Shown: positions 1 to 6,394 of the stretch, piece after piece
Layout of the letters: every line of letters starts with the position of its first letter
Numbering within the stretch: the first letter of the stretch is position 1
Source: Candidatus Doudnabacteria bacterium
Lineage (GTDB): Bacteria; Patescibacteriota; Doudnabacteria; UBA920
NCBI GenBank assembly: GCA_023245995.1
Contig: JAHFJH010000011.1
Location: 1 to 33,292, forward strand
DNA length: 33,292 nt
Direction: 5' to 3'
Position numbers and translations under genes: made by a program
Notes under the pieces: generated by a model
What the model was told of the DNA's origin: nothing
The model's database searches: none
Seen by the model: the letters and a program-made list of their open reading frames with translations, nothing else

Positions 1-82
1 TGGCTCCAACCCTAAGTTTGAACAAACCAGACAGGCACTTTTGAGTTAGGTATTAGTTGTTAGATAATATTCTAGTCCACGC

Positions 83-158
83 GCCGTTGTAGCTCAGTTG
101 GTAGAGCATCTCCATGGTAAGGAGAAGGTCTGCGGTTCGATCCCGCACAACGGCTCCA
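83..158 (+). tRNA. tRNA-Thr (anticodon GGT)
   Basis: A complete cloverleaf can be folded. The acceptor strands GCCGTTG and CAACGGC pair over 7 bp. The D-arm is GCTC/GAGC and the anticodon stem is TCTCC/GGAGA around the loop ATGGTAA, which places GGT at positions 34-36. The T-arm is TGCGG-TTCGATC-CCGCA. The discriminator is T and CCA is encoded. The gene decodes ACC/ACU. A bidirectional terminator separates it from the convergent tRNA-Tyr gene. Confidence 0.97.
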
Positions 159-195
159 TATAAAAACAACCTACACTAGTAGGTTGTTTTTATAT
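159..195. terminator. bidirectional terminator between two tRNA genes
   Basis: A near-perfect inverted repeat (arm ATATAAAAACAACCTAC and its complement around a 4-nt loop) has A-rich and T-rich ends. It can therefore stop transcription from the tRNA-Thr gene on the plus strand and from the tRNA-Tyr gene on the minus strand. Confidence 0.85.
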
Positions 196-281
196 GGTGG
201 GCCGAGTAGGATTCGAACCTACGAAGGCGTAAAGCCAGCTGATTTACAGTCAGCCCCCGTTGACCGCTTGGGTATCGACCC
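195..281 (-). tRNA. tRNA-Tyr (anticodon GTA)
   Basis: This is a class II tRNA with a long variable arm, 87 nt including an encoded CCA. The acceptor strands GGGTCGA and TCGGCCC pair over 7 bp with one G-T wobble. The D-arm is CCC/GGG, the anticodon stem-loop reads CTGACTGTAAATCAG with anticodon GTA, and the T-arm is GTAGG-TTCGAAT-CCTAC. The gene converges on tRNA-Thr. Confidence 0.96.
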
Positions 282-383
282 TCACCAATGTACTTGATTC
301 TATCATGCTGGCCAGTTTTTTTCAAGGTCAAATGGTGCTATAATATAGTCAAATTAACCATCCATTTAAATTTATTTTTGCGT

Positions 384-968
384 ATGCAGCCGCATTTTCC
401 GCACGCTTTGTTAGAAGACACGCCAGAAGCGAATATTATAGGTTTTTTGTTATTTGCTCCGCCACGAACATTTTCTGCAAGAGAGCTTGGTGCTCGTACT
501 AACCTTCGGCCAAATAAGTTGGTAGATAGCCTTGCGAGGTTAGTAGAAGGTGGACAGCTAGTAACCTGCAGTCGCGGTTCTATACGCTACTACCGTCTAA
601 ACCCAAAACATAAATTTTATCCAGAAGTGCGTCAGGCGCTTGTTCGCCGTAGTAAACAGTACGAAGACGAATTGTTCGTGGCAATTAAGAAATTAGGTGT
701 AAAGGGCGCGTTTTTGAGTGGTTTGTTTGTAGGTAAGCCTGACTTAGAAGTGGATATGCTTCTAGTAGGGGACATAAAAGAAAAGTTACTACAAAAGTTT
801 ATAGAAGCCTGTGAACATATGATGGGTCAAGAAGTAAATTATTGTGTTATGGATGTTGCAGAATTTACTGTGCGCCGAAATACTTTTGATAGATTTATTA
901 AAGATATTTTCGACTATCCATACATAACTGTGGTAGACCACGTTACCACAAAACACAAACATGCTTAA
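384..968 (+). CDS. winged-helix DNA-binding protein with nucleotidyltransferase-like C-terminal domain
   Basis: The product is 194 aa. The first ~75 residues look like a winged helix of the ArsR/MarR type (helix, then the recognition region FSARELGARTNLRPNKLVDS, then a basic wing around RGSIRYYRL). The C-terminal half has a weak minimal-nucleotidyltransferase pattern, a G-rich segment followed by DLEVDMLLVGD. An RRNTFDRFIKDIFD segment follows. I take it as a regulator; catalysis is unlikely because the GS motif is degenerate. I chose ATG 384 because residues encoded upstream in the same frame look like untranslated leader that contains a TATAAT box at 339-344. No SD is visible. The stop overlaps the next ORF by 8 bases, so the two genes are probably cotranslated. 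The family name is uncertain. Confidence 0.72.
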   Translation: MQPHFPHALLEDTPEANIIGFLLFAPPRTFSARELGARTNLRPNKLVDSLARLVEGGQLVTCSRGSIRYYRLNPKHKFYPEVRQALVRRSKQYEDELFVAIKKLGVKGAFLSGLFVGKPDLEVDMLLVGDIKEKLLQKFIEACEHMMGQEVNYCVMDVAEFTVRRNTFDRFIKDIFDYPYITVVDHVTTKHKHA

Positions 969-1203
969 CGATCTTGAGGCGGTATACGCTATGGCGCTTA
1001 CAAGGGTGCCAAATCAGTATCATACGGCCGTTTCTATTGCCATTGGGGTGTTGTTGATTTTTAGTTTTGTGCAAATTATTCGTCGGCAGTTTATTTGGTT
1101 TGTTGTACTTGTGGTGTTGTTTCCTGCGTCTCTTCCGGTATTGCGTGGGGTTGCCGACGGCGTTATTGTAGTGTTAAAGTTTCTGTTTGGTTCCCATTCG
1201 TAA
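961..1203 (+). CDS. small two-helix membrane protein
   Basis: The product is 80 aa with two hydrophobic segments at about residues 21-40 and 45-75, separated by a short basic stretch (IRRQF). The start codon lies inside the end of the upstream regulator gene (8-base overlap), which indicates translational coupling. I do not recognise a family. A hairpin terminator follows at 1232. A role as the membrane partner of the upstream regulator is only a guess from gene order. Confidence 0.6.
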   Translation: MLNDLEAVYAMALTRVPNQYHTAVSIAIGVLLIFSFVQIIRRQFIWFVVLVVLFPASLPVLRGVADGVIVVLKFLFGSHS

Positions 1204-1231
1204 GTTTGCTTGCATGTGGATAAGTCTATTT

Positions 1232-1254
1232 AAGCCCGTAAAAGGGCTTTATTT
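1232..1254 (+). terminator. intrinsic terminator after the two-gene regulator operon
   Basis: The stem AAGCCC/GGGCTT around a short A-rich loop is followed by TTATTTATT, 30 bases after the stop of the small membrane protein. Confidence 0.7.
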
Positions 1255-1261
1255 ATTGGAC

Positions 1262-1306
1262 TTGCACAAAGGTATACGTTCGTATATATTAAACGTGTAC
1301 GAACGT
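1262..1306 (+). promoter_or_regulatory. lexA promoter with overlapping inverted-repeat operator
   Basis: A -35 box TTGCAC (1262-1267) lies 17 bases from a -10 box TATATT (1285-1290). A perfect 9-bp inverted repeat, ACGTTCGTA (1276-1284) and TACGAACGT (1298-1306), straddles the -10 box with a 13-base spacer. Each arm contains the CGAAC/GTTCG core known from Gram-positive LexA boxes. The position is right for autorepression by LexA. Binding is inferred. Confidence 0.65.
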
Positions 1307-1375
1307 TCCGCTATTTTGTTTCCTCTTTATAAGTAAGAAGTGAAATGGCGGAACGATAAAATTAATTATTTTCTT

Positions 1376-1993
1376 ATGAGCAAAGAAATTACAAAAAGGC
1401 AAAAAGAATTACTGCAGTTTATTATAAAGCAAATTCGTGACCATAATTTGCCTCCCTCTATTTCTGAAATGGCCAGCTTTCTCAAGGTAAGCTCTAAGAA
1501 CGCAGTTGCGAAGTTACTTACAGCTTTAGAAGACGAGGGGTTTATTAAAACAGACGGTAGAGCAAGGGGGGTAACAGTGCTAGATGCTCTTGGGGACAGT
1601 TTGGAAAAGGGGCTAGTGCGTGTTCCGTTACTCGGACGTATTCAGGCAGGTGGTCCTACATTGGCAGAAGAGCATATAGAAGAATGGGTTAATTTACCTC
1701 AAACGTTGGTAAAAGGCAGGCGAGACGTATTTTTGCTTAAGGTCCGTGGCGAAAGTATGATAAATGCAGGAATTTACGAAGGCGACCTCGTTATAGTTCG
1801 CCCTACCAAAGAAGCAAAAAATAACGATATTGTAGTAGGCTTGCTTCATGACGAGGCAACTGTAAAGCGACTTATTTACGTTAAAAATCGCGCATATCTT
1901 AAGGCGGAAAATCCAGAATTTCCAAACATATACCCCAAAGAAGAATGGACTATACAAGGTAAAGTAGTGGGGGTAATACGTAATTTAGAATAA
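1376..1993 (+). CDS. lexA: LexA repressor, SOS response regulator (self-cleaving, S24 family)
   Basis: The product is 205 aa, normal for LexA. Residues 1-65 form the winged helix, beginning with the typical MSKEITKRQKELLQFI. The C-terminal peptidase domain carries the Ala91-Gly92 cleavage site (RIQAGGP), the catalytic Ser127 (RGESM) and Lys164 (TVKRL). The protein represses DNA-damage genes and cleaves itself when stimulated by RecA filaments. ATG 1376 is preferred over an in-frame ATG at 1340 because it gives the conserved N-terminus. No SD precedes it. The operator-like inverted repeat upstream suggests autoregulation. No other SOS gene is nearby. Confidence 0.96.
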   Translation: MSKEITKRQKELLQFIIKQIRDHNLPPSISEMASFLKVSSKNAVAKLLTALEDEGFIKTDGRARGVTVLDALGDSLEKGLVRVPLLGRIQAGGPTLAEEHIEEWVNLPQTLVKGRRDVFLLKVRGESMINAGIYEGDLVIVRPTKEAKNNDIVVGLLHDEATVKRLIYVKNRAYLKAENPEFPNIYPKEEWTIQGKVVGVIRNLE

Positions 1994-2027
1994 TAAAGTT
2001 TTTAGTCATTAGTTTTTAGTTTAAAGA

Positions 2028-2070
2028 CCACAAAATAATTCTATTTTTTATAGAGTATTGTTTATTGTGG
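2028..2070 (+). promoter_or_regulatory. leader hairpin before the 64-aa orphan gene
   Basis: An imperfect stem closed by CCACAA (2028-2033) and TTGTGG (2065-2070), with a further complementary stretch around TTCTAT/ATAGAG, ends six bases before the SD of the next gene. It could be the lexA terminator or an RNA structure controlling the next start. Just upstream (1999-2020) are TTAGT-type short repeats. Confidence 0.35.
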
Positions 2071-2089
2071 CCAATAAGGAGACAAGGCT

Positions 2090-2284
2090 ATGTCTGAGAT
2101 GGAACTTACAAAAGAAAACATTGTAAAACAATTGCGCAAGCTTTGCGCGCATTGTAGTAGTGGAAGCGCGTTGCAACATCGTTGTGCCGTGCGTGAGCTT
2201 GCTTTGCGTGTTCAAGCTATTCGTGGTGTCCCACTTATAGTAAATGATGAATTTCGCGGGGTTTTAAATTTACAGTATCACTAG
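2090..2284 (+). CDS. orphan 64-aa protein with Cys/His cluster
   Basis: The product is 64 aa and I do not recognise it. It has C19-x2-C22 and H30-x-C32, a spacing that could bind a metal, then a basic amphipathic segment and a C-terminal stretch GVPLIVNDEFRGVLNL. It has a clear SD (AAGGAG at 2076-2081, 8 bases before ATG), which is unusual here because most genes in the window have none. The last third recurs exactly as a 63-bp direct repeat at 3291-3353, in the same reading frame, inside a truncated copy. Confidence 0.6.
   Translation: MSEMELTKENIVKQLRKLCAHCSSGSALQHRCAVRELALRVQAIRGVPLIVNDEFRGVLNLQYH
2210..2272 (+). repeat. 63-bp direct repeat, copy 1
   Basis: This block is identical base for base to 3291-3353, 1081 bases downstream. 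It covers codons for VQAIRGVPLIVNDEFRGVLNL of the 64-aa gene. The two copies bracket the secreted-protein gene at 2385-3164. Confidence 0.97.
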
Positions 2285-2384
2285 AAGTGTCACTTATCCA
2301 CGTATCTTTTTGTATTGTATACTTACAGTAGGTCGATACCTTATTTAGTATTTATTAAACTATTAACAAAGAAAAATATAACTT

Positions 2385-3164
2385 ATGAGAAATAAATTTA
2401 GAATTACATTTTGTACTTTAGCTTTGGCAGGCTTGGTTGTGCCATTTTCAGTTAAGGCAGTAAGTTTAACTACAGTAACTTCCGCAAGCCCTCAGGGTTG
2501 GAGCACAGCAGATACAAGACCGGGTGGTGCTGTTGGTTTTGTTTTAGACGCTACCGCGCCTAGCGGTGTTGGAGCATTGCAAATGACTACAGATGCCACT
2601 ACAGCGGCTAAGGCTCAATATATGCACGCGGGGAATATAGCTTTGACAGATGTCACAGATCTTAGCTACTACACTAAGCAAAATAGCGCTGCTTTTTCTG
2701 GAGGAGACGTGTCTTATCAACTACCAGTTTTTTTGAATGGTACAAGTGGGTTTACCACCTTTGTTTTTGAACCATATCAAAATGGCACTGTTATAAACGG
2801 GGTGTGGCAACAGTGGGATGTAGATGCAGGCATGTTTTGGTCGTCTCGTAGTGTAACTTGTTCAAACGGTAGCGTATCTGCCGGTTTTGGCGGAGCTCCT
2901 TTTTACACCTTAACTCAAATTAAGACTATGTGTCCGGAGGCTATAGTGCTTGGTTTTGGGGTGAATATAGGTTCATTTAACCCTAGCTATGACGTGGAAA
3001 CTGACTTGGTAAGTTTCAATGGAGACACTTATAATTTTGAACCAACTCTTACTCCGGTAACTAGAGATGAATGTAAAAATGGTGGTTGGAGTACGTTTAA
3101 CACTCCTGTATTTAGAAACCAGGGTCAATGTGTGGCTTATGTAAATTTTGTAAATCTACACTAG
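2385..3164 (+). CDS. secreted protein with C-terminal CKNGGW motif
   Basis: The product is 259 aa. Residues 1-25 form a Sec signal peptide (basic MRNKFR, hydrophobic core, cleavage near VKA-VS). The mature part is rich in Ser, Thr and Gly and looks like a beta-sandwich. The last ~35 residues carry DECKNGGW...FRNQGQCVAYV, a short two-Cys module I know from the ends of many secreted bacterial proteins of unknown function. Other Cys at about 164 and 184 may pair, and this genome has DsbA/DsbB. The gene lies between the two copies of the 63-bp repeat. A TATACT box lies near 2317 and a terminator follows at 3179. Function unknown. Confidence 0.75.
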   Translation: MRNKFRITFCTLALAGLVVPFSVKAVSLTTVTSASPQGWSTADTRPGGAVGFVLDATAPSGVGALQMTTDATTAAKAQYMHAGNIALTDVTDLSYYTKQNSAAFSGGDVSYQLPVFLNGTSGFTTFVFEPYQNGTVINGVWQQWDVDAGMFWSSRSVTCSNGSVSAGFGGAPFYTLTQIKTMCPEAIVLGFGVNIGSFNPSYDVETDLVSFNGDTYNFEPTLTPVTRDECKNGGWSTFNTPVFRNQGQCVAYVNFVNLH

Positions 3165-3178
3165 TTTTTTTCTTTGGC

Positions 3179-3210
3179 AAAACACCGGCCTTCTTGGACG
3201 GTGTTTTAAT
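3179..3210 (+). terminator. intrinsic terminator after the secreted-protein gene
   Basis: The stem AAAACACCG (3179-3187) and CGGTGTTTT (3199-3207) ends in a T run, 15 bases after the stop codon. Confidence 0.85.
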
Positions 3211-3269
3211 TTGGCTCGTGTGTGCGAAGTCTAGTTATTTTGCTCGTATATATACGATATCGGTCTGTG

Positions 3270-3365
3270 GTGAAAGAACCTGCACTCCGGGTTCAAGCTA
3301 TTCGTGGTGTCCCACTTATAGTAAATGATGAATTTCGCGGGGTTTTAAATTTATCTTACAGGTAA
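3270..3365 (+). pseudogene. truncated copy of the 64-aa orphan gene
   Basis: In one open frame this stretch encodes VKEPALRVQAIRGVPLIVND followed by EFRGVLNLSYR and a TAA stop. It matches the last 31 residues of the 64-aa protein (VREL versus VKEP, LQYH versus LSYR), with a central 63 bp identical in DNA. The Cys/His part is missing. It could still be made as a 31-aa peptide from the GTG at 3270, but a gene remnant is more likely. A 14-bp palindrome (TCGTATATATACGA, 3244-3257) lies just upstream. Confidence 0.6.
3291..3353 (+). repeat. 63-bp direct repeat, copy 2
   Basis: Exact copy of 2210-2272. On both sides the similarity falls off at once at the DNA level but continues for a few residues at the protein level. 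Confidence 0.97.
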
Positions 3366-3418
3366 TTTAAAATTTTTTGCTATAATATAGGCATATAAAT
3401 ATTAAGTATCTAATTTGT

Positions 3419-3826
3419 ATGAGTGTAAATTTTTGGGCGGTATTTGTAAGCGCACTAGCTTCTATGGTTATAGGTAGTGTGTGGTATGGGCCACTATTTG
3501 GTAAAAAGTTTCGCGTGGCCATGGGTATGGATAAGTGGAGTGCAGAGAAGCAAGCACAAATGAAGAAAAGCATGGGTATGAGCTTTGCCCTGCAGTTTAT
3601 AGCAAGCTTAGTTATGTTTTACATTTTGGCTGTGTTTATGCATGCAGGCGTTGGCGGGGTAACCGGTAACCTTGCTATAGCTTTCTGGACGTGGCTTGGG
3701 TTCGTTGTGCCAGTTAAACTTGGCGATGCTATTTGGGGTGGTAGTTGGACTCTGTTTTGGATAGGCATTTCCAACATGCTTGTTACTCTCCTTGCAGCAG
3801 GTGCTATTATTGGTGCTTGGCGTTAA
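3419..3826 (+). CDS. DUF1761 family membrane protein
   Basis: The product is 135 aa with four hydrophobic segments (about residues 4-22, 52-74, 84-102 and 108-132). The N-terminal pattern VIGSVWYGPLFGKKF is the hallmark of the DUF1761 family, whose role is unknown. A TATAAT box at 3381-3386 puts the transcript start about 26 bases before ATG. There is no SD. A bidirectional terminator follows. Confidence 0.85.
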   Translation: MSVNFWAVFVSALASMVIGSVWYGPLFGKKFRVAMGMDKWSAEKQAQMKKSMGMSFALQFIASLVMFYILAVFMHAGVGGVTGNLAIAFWTWLGFVVPVKLGDAIWGGSWTLFWIGISNMLVTLLAAGAIIGAWR

Positions 3827-3853
3827 ATTCAGTTTAATTATTTATATTTATAT

Positions 3854-3880
3854 AAAGAACAGGGTATTCCTGTTCTTTAT
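3854..3880. terminator. bidirectional terminator between DUF1761 and malic enzyme genes
   Basis: The arms AAAGAACAGG and CCTGTTCTTT form a perfect 10-bp stem with a 5-nt loop, A-rich on the left and T-rich on the right, between convergent genes. Confidence 0.85.
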
Positions 3881-3911
3881 TGCGTAATATTTTTTTACTA
3901 TAAAATAGATA

Positions 3912-5045
3912 TCAGCGGATGCAGTTGGCAACGGCGGGTACGACACGGGTGTCGAATGGCGAGGGTAGAATTTCGTTTATAGAGGGGTGTTCAACTAGGT
4001 TGGCTAGAGCTTCTGAGGCATTTGTAAGCATTGCGTCTGTTATTTGAGTAACGCCGTTGTCTAGTGCCCCGCGAAAGATGCCTGGGAAAGCCAAGACATT
4101 GTTTATTTGGTTTGCAAAATCACTTCTGCCAGTGGCCACAATAAAAGCACCGGCACTTAGTGCGTCACTCGGCATAATTTCTGGAATGGGGTTTGCCATA
4201 GCGCAAATAATAGGGTTTGTGCTCATATTACTTACCATGTCTGGTGTTAACAGACCAGCCTTGCTTACGCCTATAAAGACATTTGCGCCCATTATAGCTT
4301 CTGCAAGGCCACCCGAGATGTCATCGGGGTTTGTTTTTTCTAATATTGCAATTTTTTCTGGATTTATGTCAGTGCGACTTTTTGCAATTATACCTTTACT
4401 ATCTAGTAAAACTATGTGAGTAAAACCGTATTTGAGCAATAAGTCTGTTATAGCTAAGCCAGCAGCGCCAGCGCCGTTAATAACAACTTTAGTACTTGTT
4501 TTATCTAGCCCACGAAGTTTTAGAGAATTTATGAGCGCGGCTAAGACTACTACGGCCGTACCGTGTTGGTCGTCGTGCATTACAGGAATATCTAGTTCGG
4601 CTTTTAACCGCTTTTCTATCTCAAAACATTTTGGAGCAGCTATGTCTTCTAAGTTTATGCCGCCAAAGACTGGGGCTATAAATTTTACAGTGCGAATTAT
4701 TTCCTCTGTGTCTTGAGTGTCTAGACAAATAGGGAATGCGTCTACCCCAGCAAAGCGTTTAAAGAGTGCGGCTTTTCCTTCCATAACTGGTAAGCCAGCC
4801 AGAGCGCCAATATTGCCAAGTCCAAGCACTGCAGAGCCGTCGGTGACAACAGCAATAGTGTTTCTTTTTATGGTGTATTCACGAGCGCGGGAAATTTCTG
4901 TTGCTATGACTTCACATACAGCCGCAACTCCTGGGGTATAGGCGGTTGCAAGGTCGTCTTTTGTTTCTAGTGGAACTTTTAGGGCCGTTTCTATTTTACC
5001 TTGATGGGTTTTATGTAGTTCTAATGCTTTTGCTTTATAATCCAT
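3912..5045 (-). CDS. malic enzyme (malate to pyruvate and CO2, NAD(P)-dependent)
   Basis: The product is 377 aa, typical of the short bacterial malic enzymes. The N-terminal domain has the YTPGVA segment and the VTDGSAVLGLGNIG motif. The Lys of GKAALFKRFAGVDAFPICLD and the acidic GGINLEDI and HDDQHGTA motifs form the catalytic and divalent-metal site. The NAD-binding domain shows VINGAGAAGLA and later ICAMANPIPEI. It oxidatively decarboxylates malate, yielding pyruvate and NAD(P)H. The start lies one base after the dsbA stop, so it is the third gene of a dsbB-dsbA-mae operon. It ends in TGA, which is rare in this window. NAD versus NADP preference cannot be read with confidence. Confidence 0.94.
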   Translation of the reverse strand: MDYKAKALELHKTHQGKIETALKVPLETKDDLATAYTPGVAAVCEVIATEISRAREYTIKRNTIAVVTDGSAVLGLGNIGALAGLPVMEGKAALFKRFAGVDAFPICLDTQDTEEIIRTVKFIAPVFGGINLEDIAAPKCFEIEKRLKAELDIPVMHDDQHGTAVVVLAALINSLKLRGLDKTSTKVVINGAGAAGLAITDLLLKYGFTHIVLLDSKGIIAKSRTDINPEKIAILEKTNPDDISGGLAEAIMGANVFIGVSKAGLLTPDMVSNMSTNPIICAMANPIPEIMPSDALSAGAFIVATGRSDFANQINNVLAFPGIFRGALDNGVTQITDAMLTNASEALANLVEHPSINEILPSPFDTRVVPAVANCIR

Positions 5046-5046
5046 G

Positions 5047-5709
5047 CTATTTATTTTGGGTAAGGAGAGTATCTATTTTTTTCTTAACGTCAGCTACTCC
5101 ACCTTGGAAAATTTGCTCACCATTTACGTAGAAAGTTGGTGTGCCTGGGTTGCCAAGAGTGTCGCCATCGTTTTTGTCTTGATTTATTCTACTACGATTC
5201 GCTTGGGCGCTTATAGATTTATCAAATTTTTCTGCGTCTAACCCTATATTTGCTGCAAGTTGTCTAAAGACTGGTTTTGGGTCGGTTGCGGTTTCCCACT
5301 GTTTTTGGTTTGTATATATAGCGTCTACCATTTCCCAAAATTTATTTTGGTCACCTGCGGCTTCTGCCGCGTCTGCACCAGCAAATGCATTTGGATGTTG
5401 AGGAAGTGGGTAGTGCCTGAATTCAAATTTTACTTTATCTCCATAATCTTTAAACAACTGGTCTACTGCGGGGTTTGCAGAAGCACAGGCTGGGCATTGC
5501 ATGTCACCAAACTCAATGACTGTAATATTGCTGTCTAGTTTGCCACGGACGCGCGGTGTGCTTCTAGCAACTGCTGCAGCCTTGTCTTCGCTACTTGCGG
5601 TAGATGGGTTGGTTGGCTGAGGGGATTTGCTCATGAGAAAAATACCTATACCAACAATAACTACGACAATAGCAATAACAATTCCGACAAGTTTTACTTC
5701 TTTGTTCAT
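5047..5709 (-). CDS. membrane-anchored DsbA-like thiol oxidoreductase
   Basis: The product is 220 aa. Residues 7-26 form an N-terminal membrane anchor and a Ser/Pro-rich linker runs to about 50. A thioredoxin-fold domain follows with the active-site motif C72-P-A-C75 and the cis-proline loop GTPTFYVNG (Pro near 191), and a helical insertion lies between. It belongs to the DsbA/BdbD group of thioredoxin_4 proteins, which introduce disulfides into exported proteins outside the membrane. It sits 24 bases downstream of dsbB, its expected re-oxidising partner. Likely substrates are the Cys-containing exported proteins in this window. Confidence 0.93.
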   Translation of the reverse strand: MNKEVKLVGIVIAIVVVIVGIGIFLMSKSPQPTNPSTASSEDKAAAVARSTPRVRGKLDSNITVIEFGDMQCPACASANPAVDQLFKDYGDKVKFEFRHYPLPQHPNAFAGADAAEAAGDQNKFWEMVDAIYTNQKQWETATDPKPVFRQLAANIGLDAEKFDKSISAQANRSRINQDKNDGDTLGNPGTPTFYVNGEQIFQGGVADVKKKIDTLLTQNK

Positions 5710-5733
5710 ATGTTTAGGGTAATAAATAATGAA

Positions 5734-6177
5734 TTACGCTACTTTCTTGACTTCTTTTTTAAATAAAAGCATAAGTATTAGCATGGCTAAGAAACCAAGT
5801 CCAGAAAGCAGGGGAATAGTAACAAAGCCAAACCATTCTATAAATTTTGTTGTGCAGGAAATGCCAGCAATGCAAGGTGCAGCGGCTTCGGGTAAAATGT
5901 TGTAATAAAGTAAGTTGTGGAAGATGGATATACCAAGCCCGACTATAGTCAGCGGTAGAACATATTTATAAATGTTTCTATCGCGAGTAATAATTCCTAC
6001 CGCTAGGAGTACTGTAAGTGGGTACATACAAATTCTTTGGTACCAGCAAAGTACGCATGGTGGAAAGTGTCGAATTTCGCTAAAATATAAGCTACCTAGC
6101 ATGGCAACTAAGCTTCCAACCCACGCAATAATTAAGTAGCCCACAGGCCAAGGTTTTTCGTTTGTCTCTATTTGCAT
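5734..6177 (-). CDS. DsbB/BdbC-like disulfide bond formation membrane protein
   Basis: The product is 147 aa with four membrane helices. The first periplasmic-side Cys pair is C41-V-L-C44 in CVLCWYQR, the second is C102 and C108 in APCIAGISC, as in DsbB/BdbC. It passes electrons from DsbA to quinone. I chose the ATG at 6177 because it gives the family's normal start (MQIETNEKPWPVGYL). A longer in-frame start at 6279 would add 34 non-hydrophobic, unconserved-looking residues. It is the first gene of the dsbB-dsbA-malic enzyme operon. Confidence 0.9.
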   Translation of the reverse strand: MQIETNEKPWPVGYLIIAWVGSLVAMLGSLYFSEIRHFPPCVLCWYQRICMYPLTVLLAVGIITRDRNIYKYVLPLTIVGLGISIFHNLLYYNILPEAAAPCIAGISCTTKFIEWFGFVTIPLLSGLGFLAMLILMLLFKKEVKKVA

Positions 6178-6394
6178 TCCCAGTAGAGCTTCTTTGCATT
6201 TGTGCCAATTTGAATTGGCGGTGCAATAATTACTTATAAATAATAAACTAGTACCCATATAAGGACTTTTTATTTGCATACTTTATGGAATAAAGCTGTG
6301 CAAAGAAGTCTTACTGAGCATGAGCTAATTGTAGCATATGCATATATTTATACCAGTTTTCCATTTTTTGGTGTTATACTAGAGAAAGAAGCGT

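Noticed and set aside
1-40. Possible 3' end of a minus-strand tRNA or tmRNA (TGGCTCC at the window edge).
   Set aside because: The T-arm does not pair and no TTCGANT loop is present in the right place; the rest of the gene would be outside the window.
288-383. Longer N-terminus for the winged-helix protein.
   Set aside because: It would translate over the TATAAT box at 339-344 and adds residues that look like untranslated leader.
6178-6279. Longer N-terminus for DsbB.
   Set aside because: The extra 34 residues are polar and before the family's normal start; no SD or promoter supports it.
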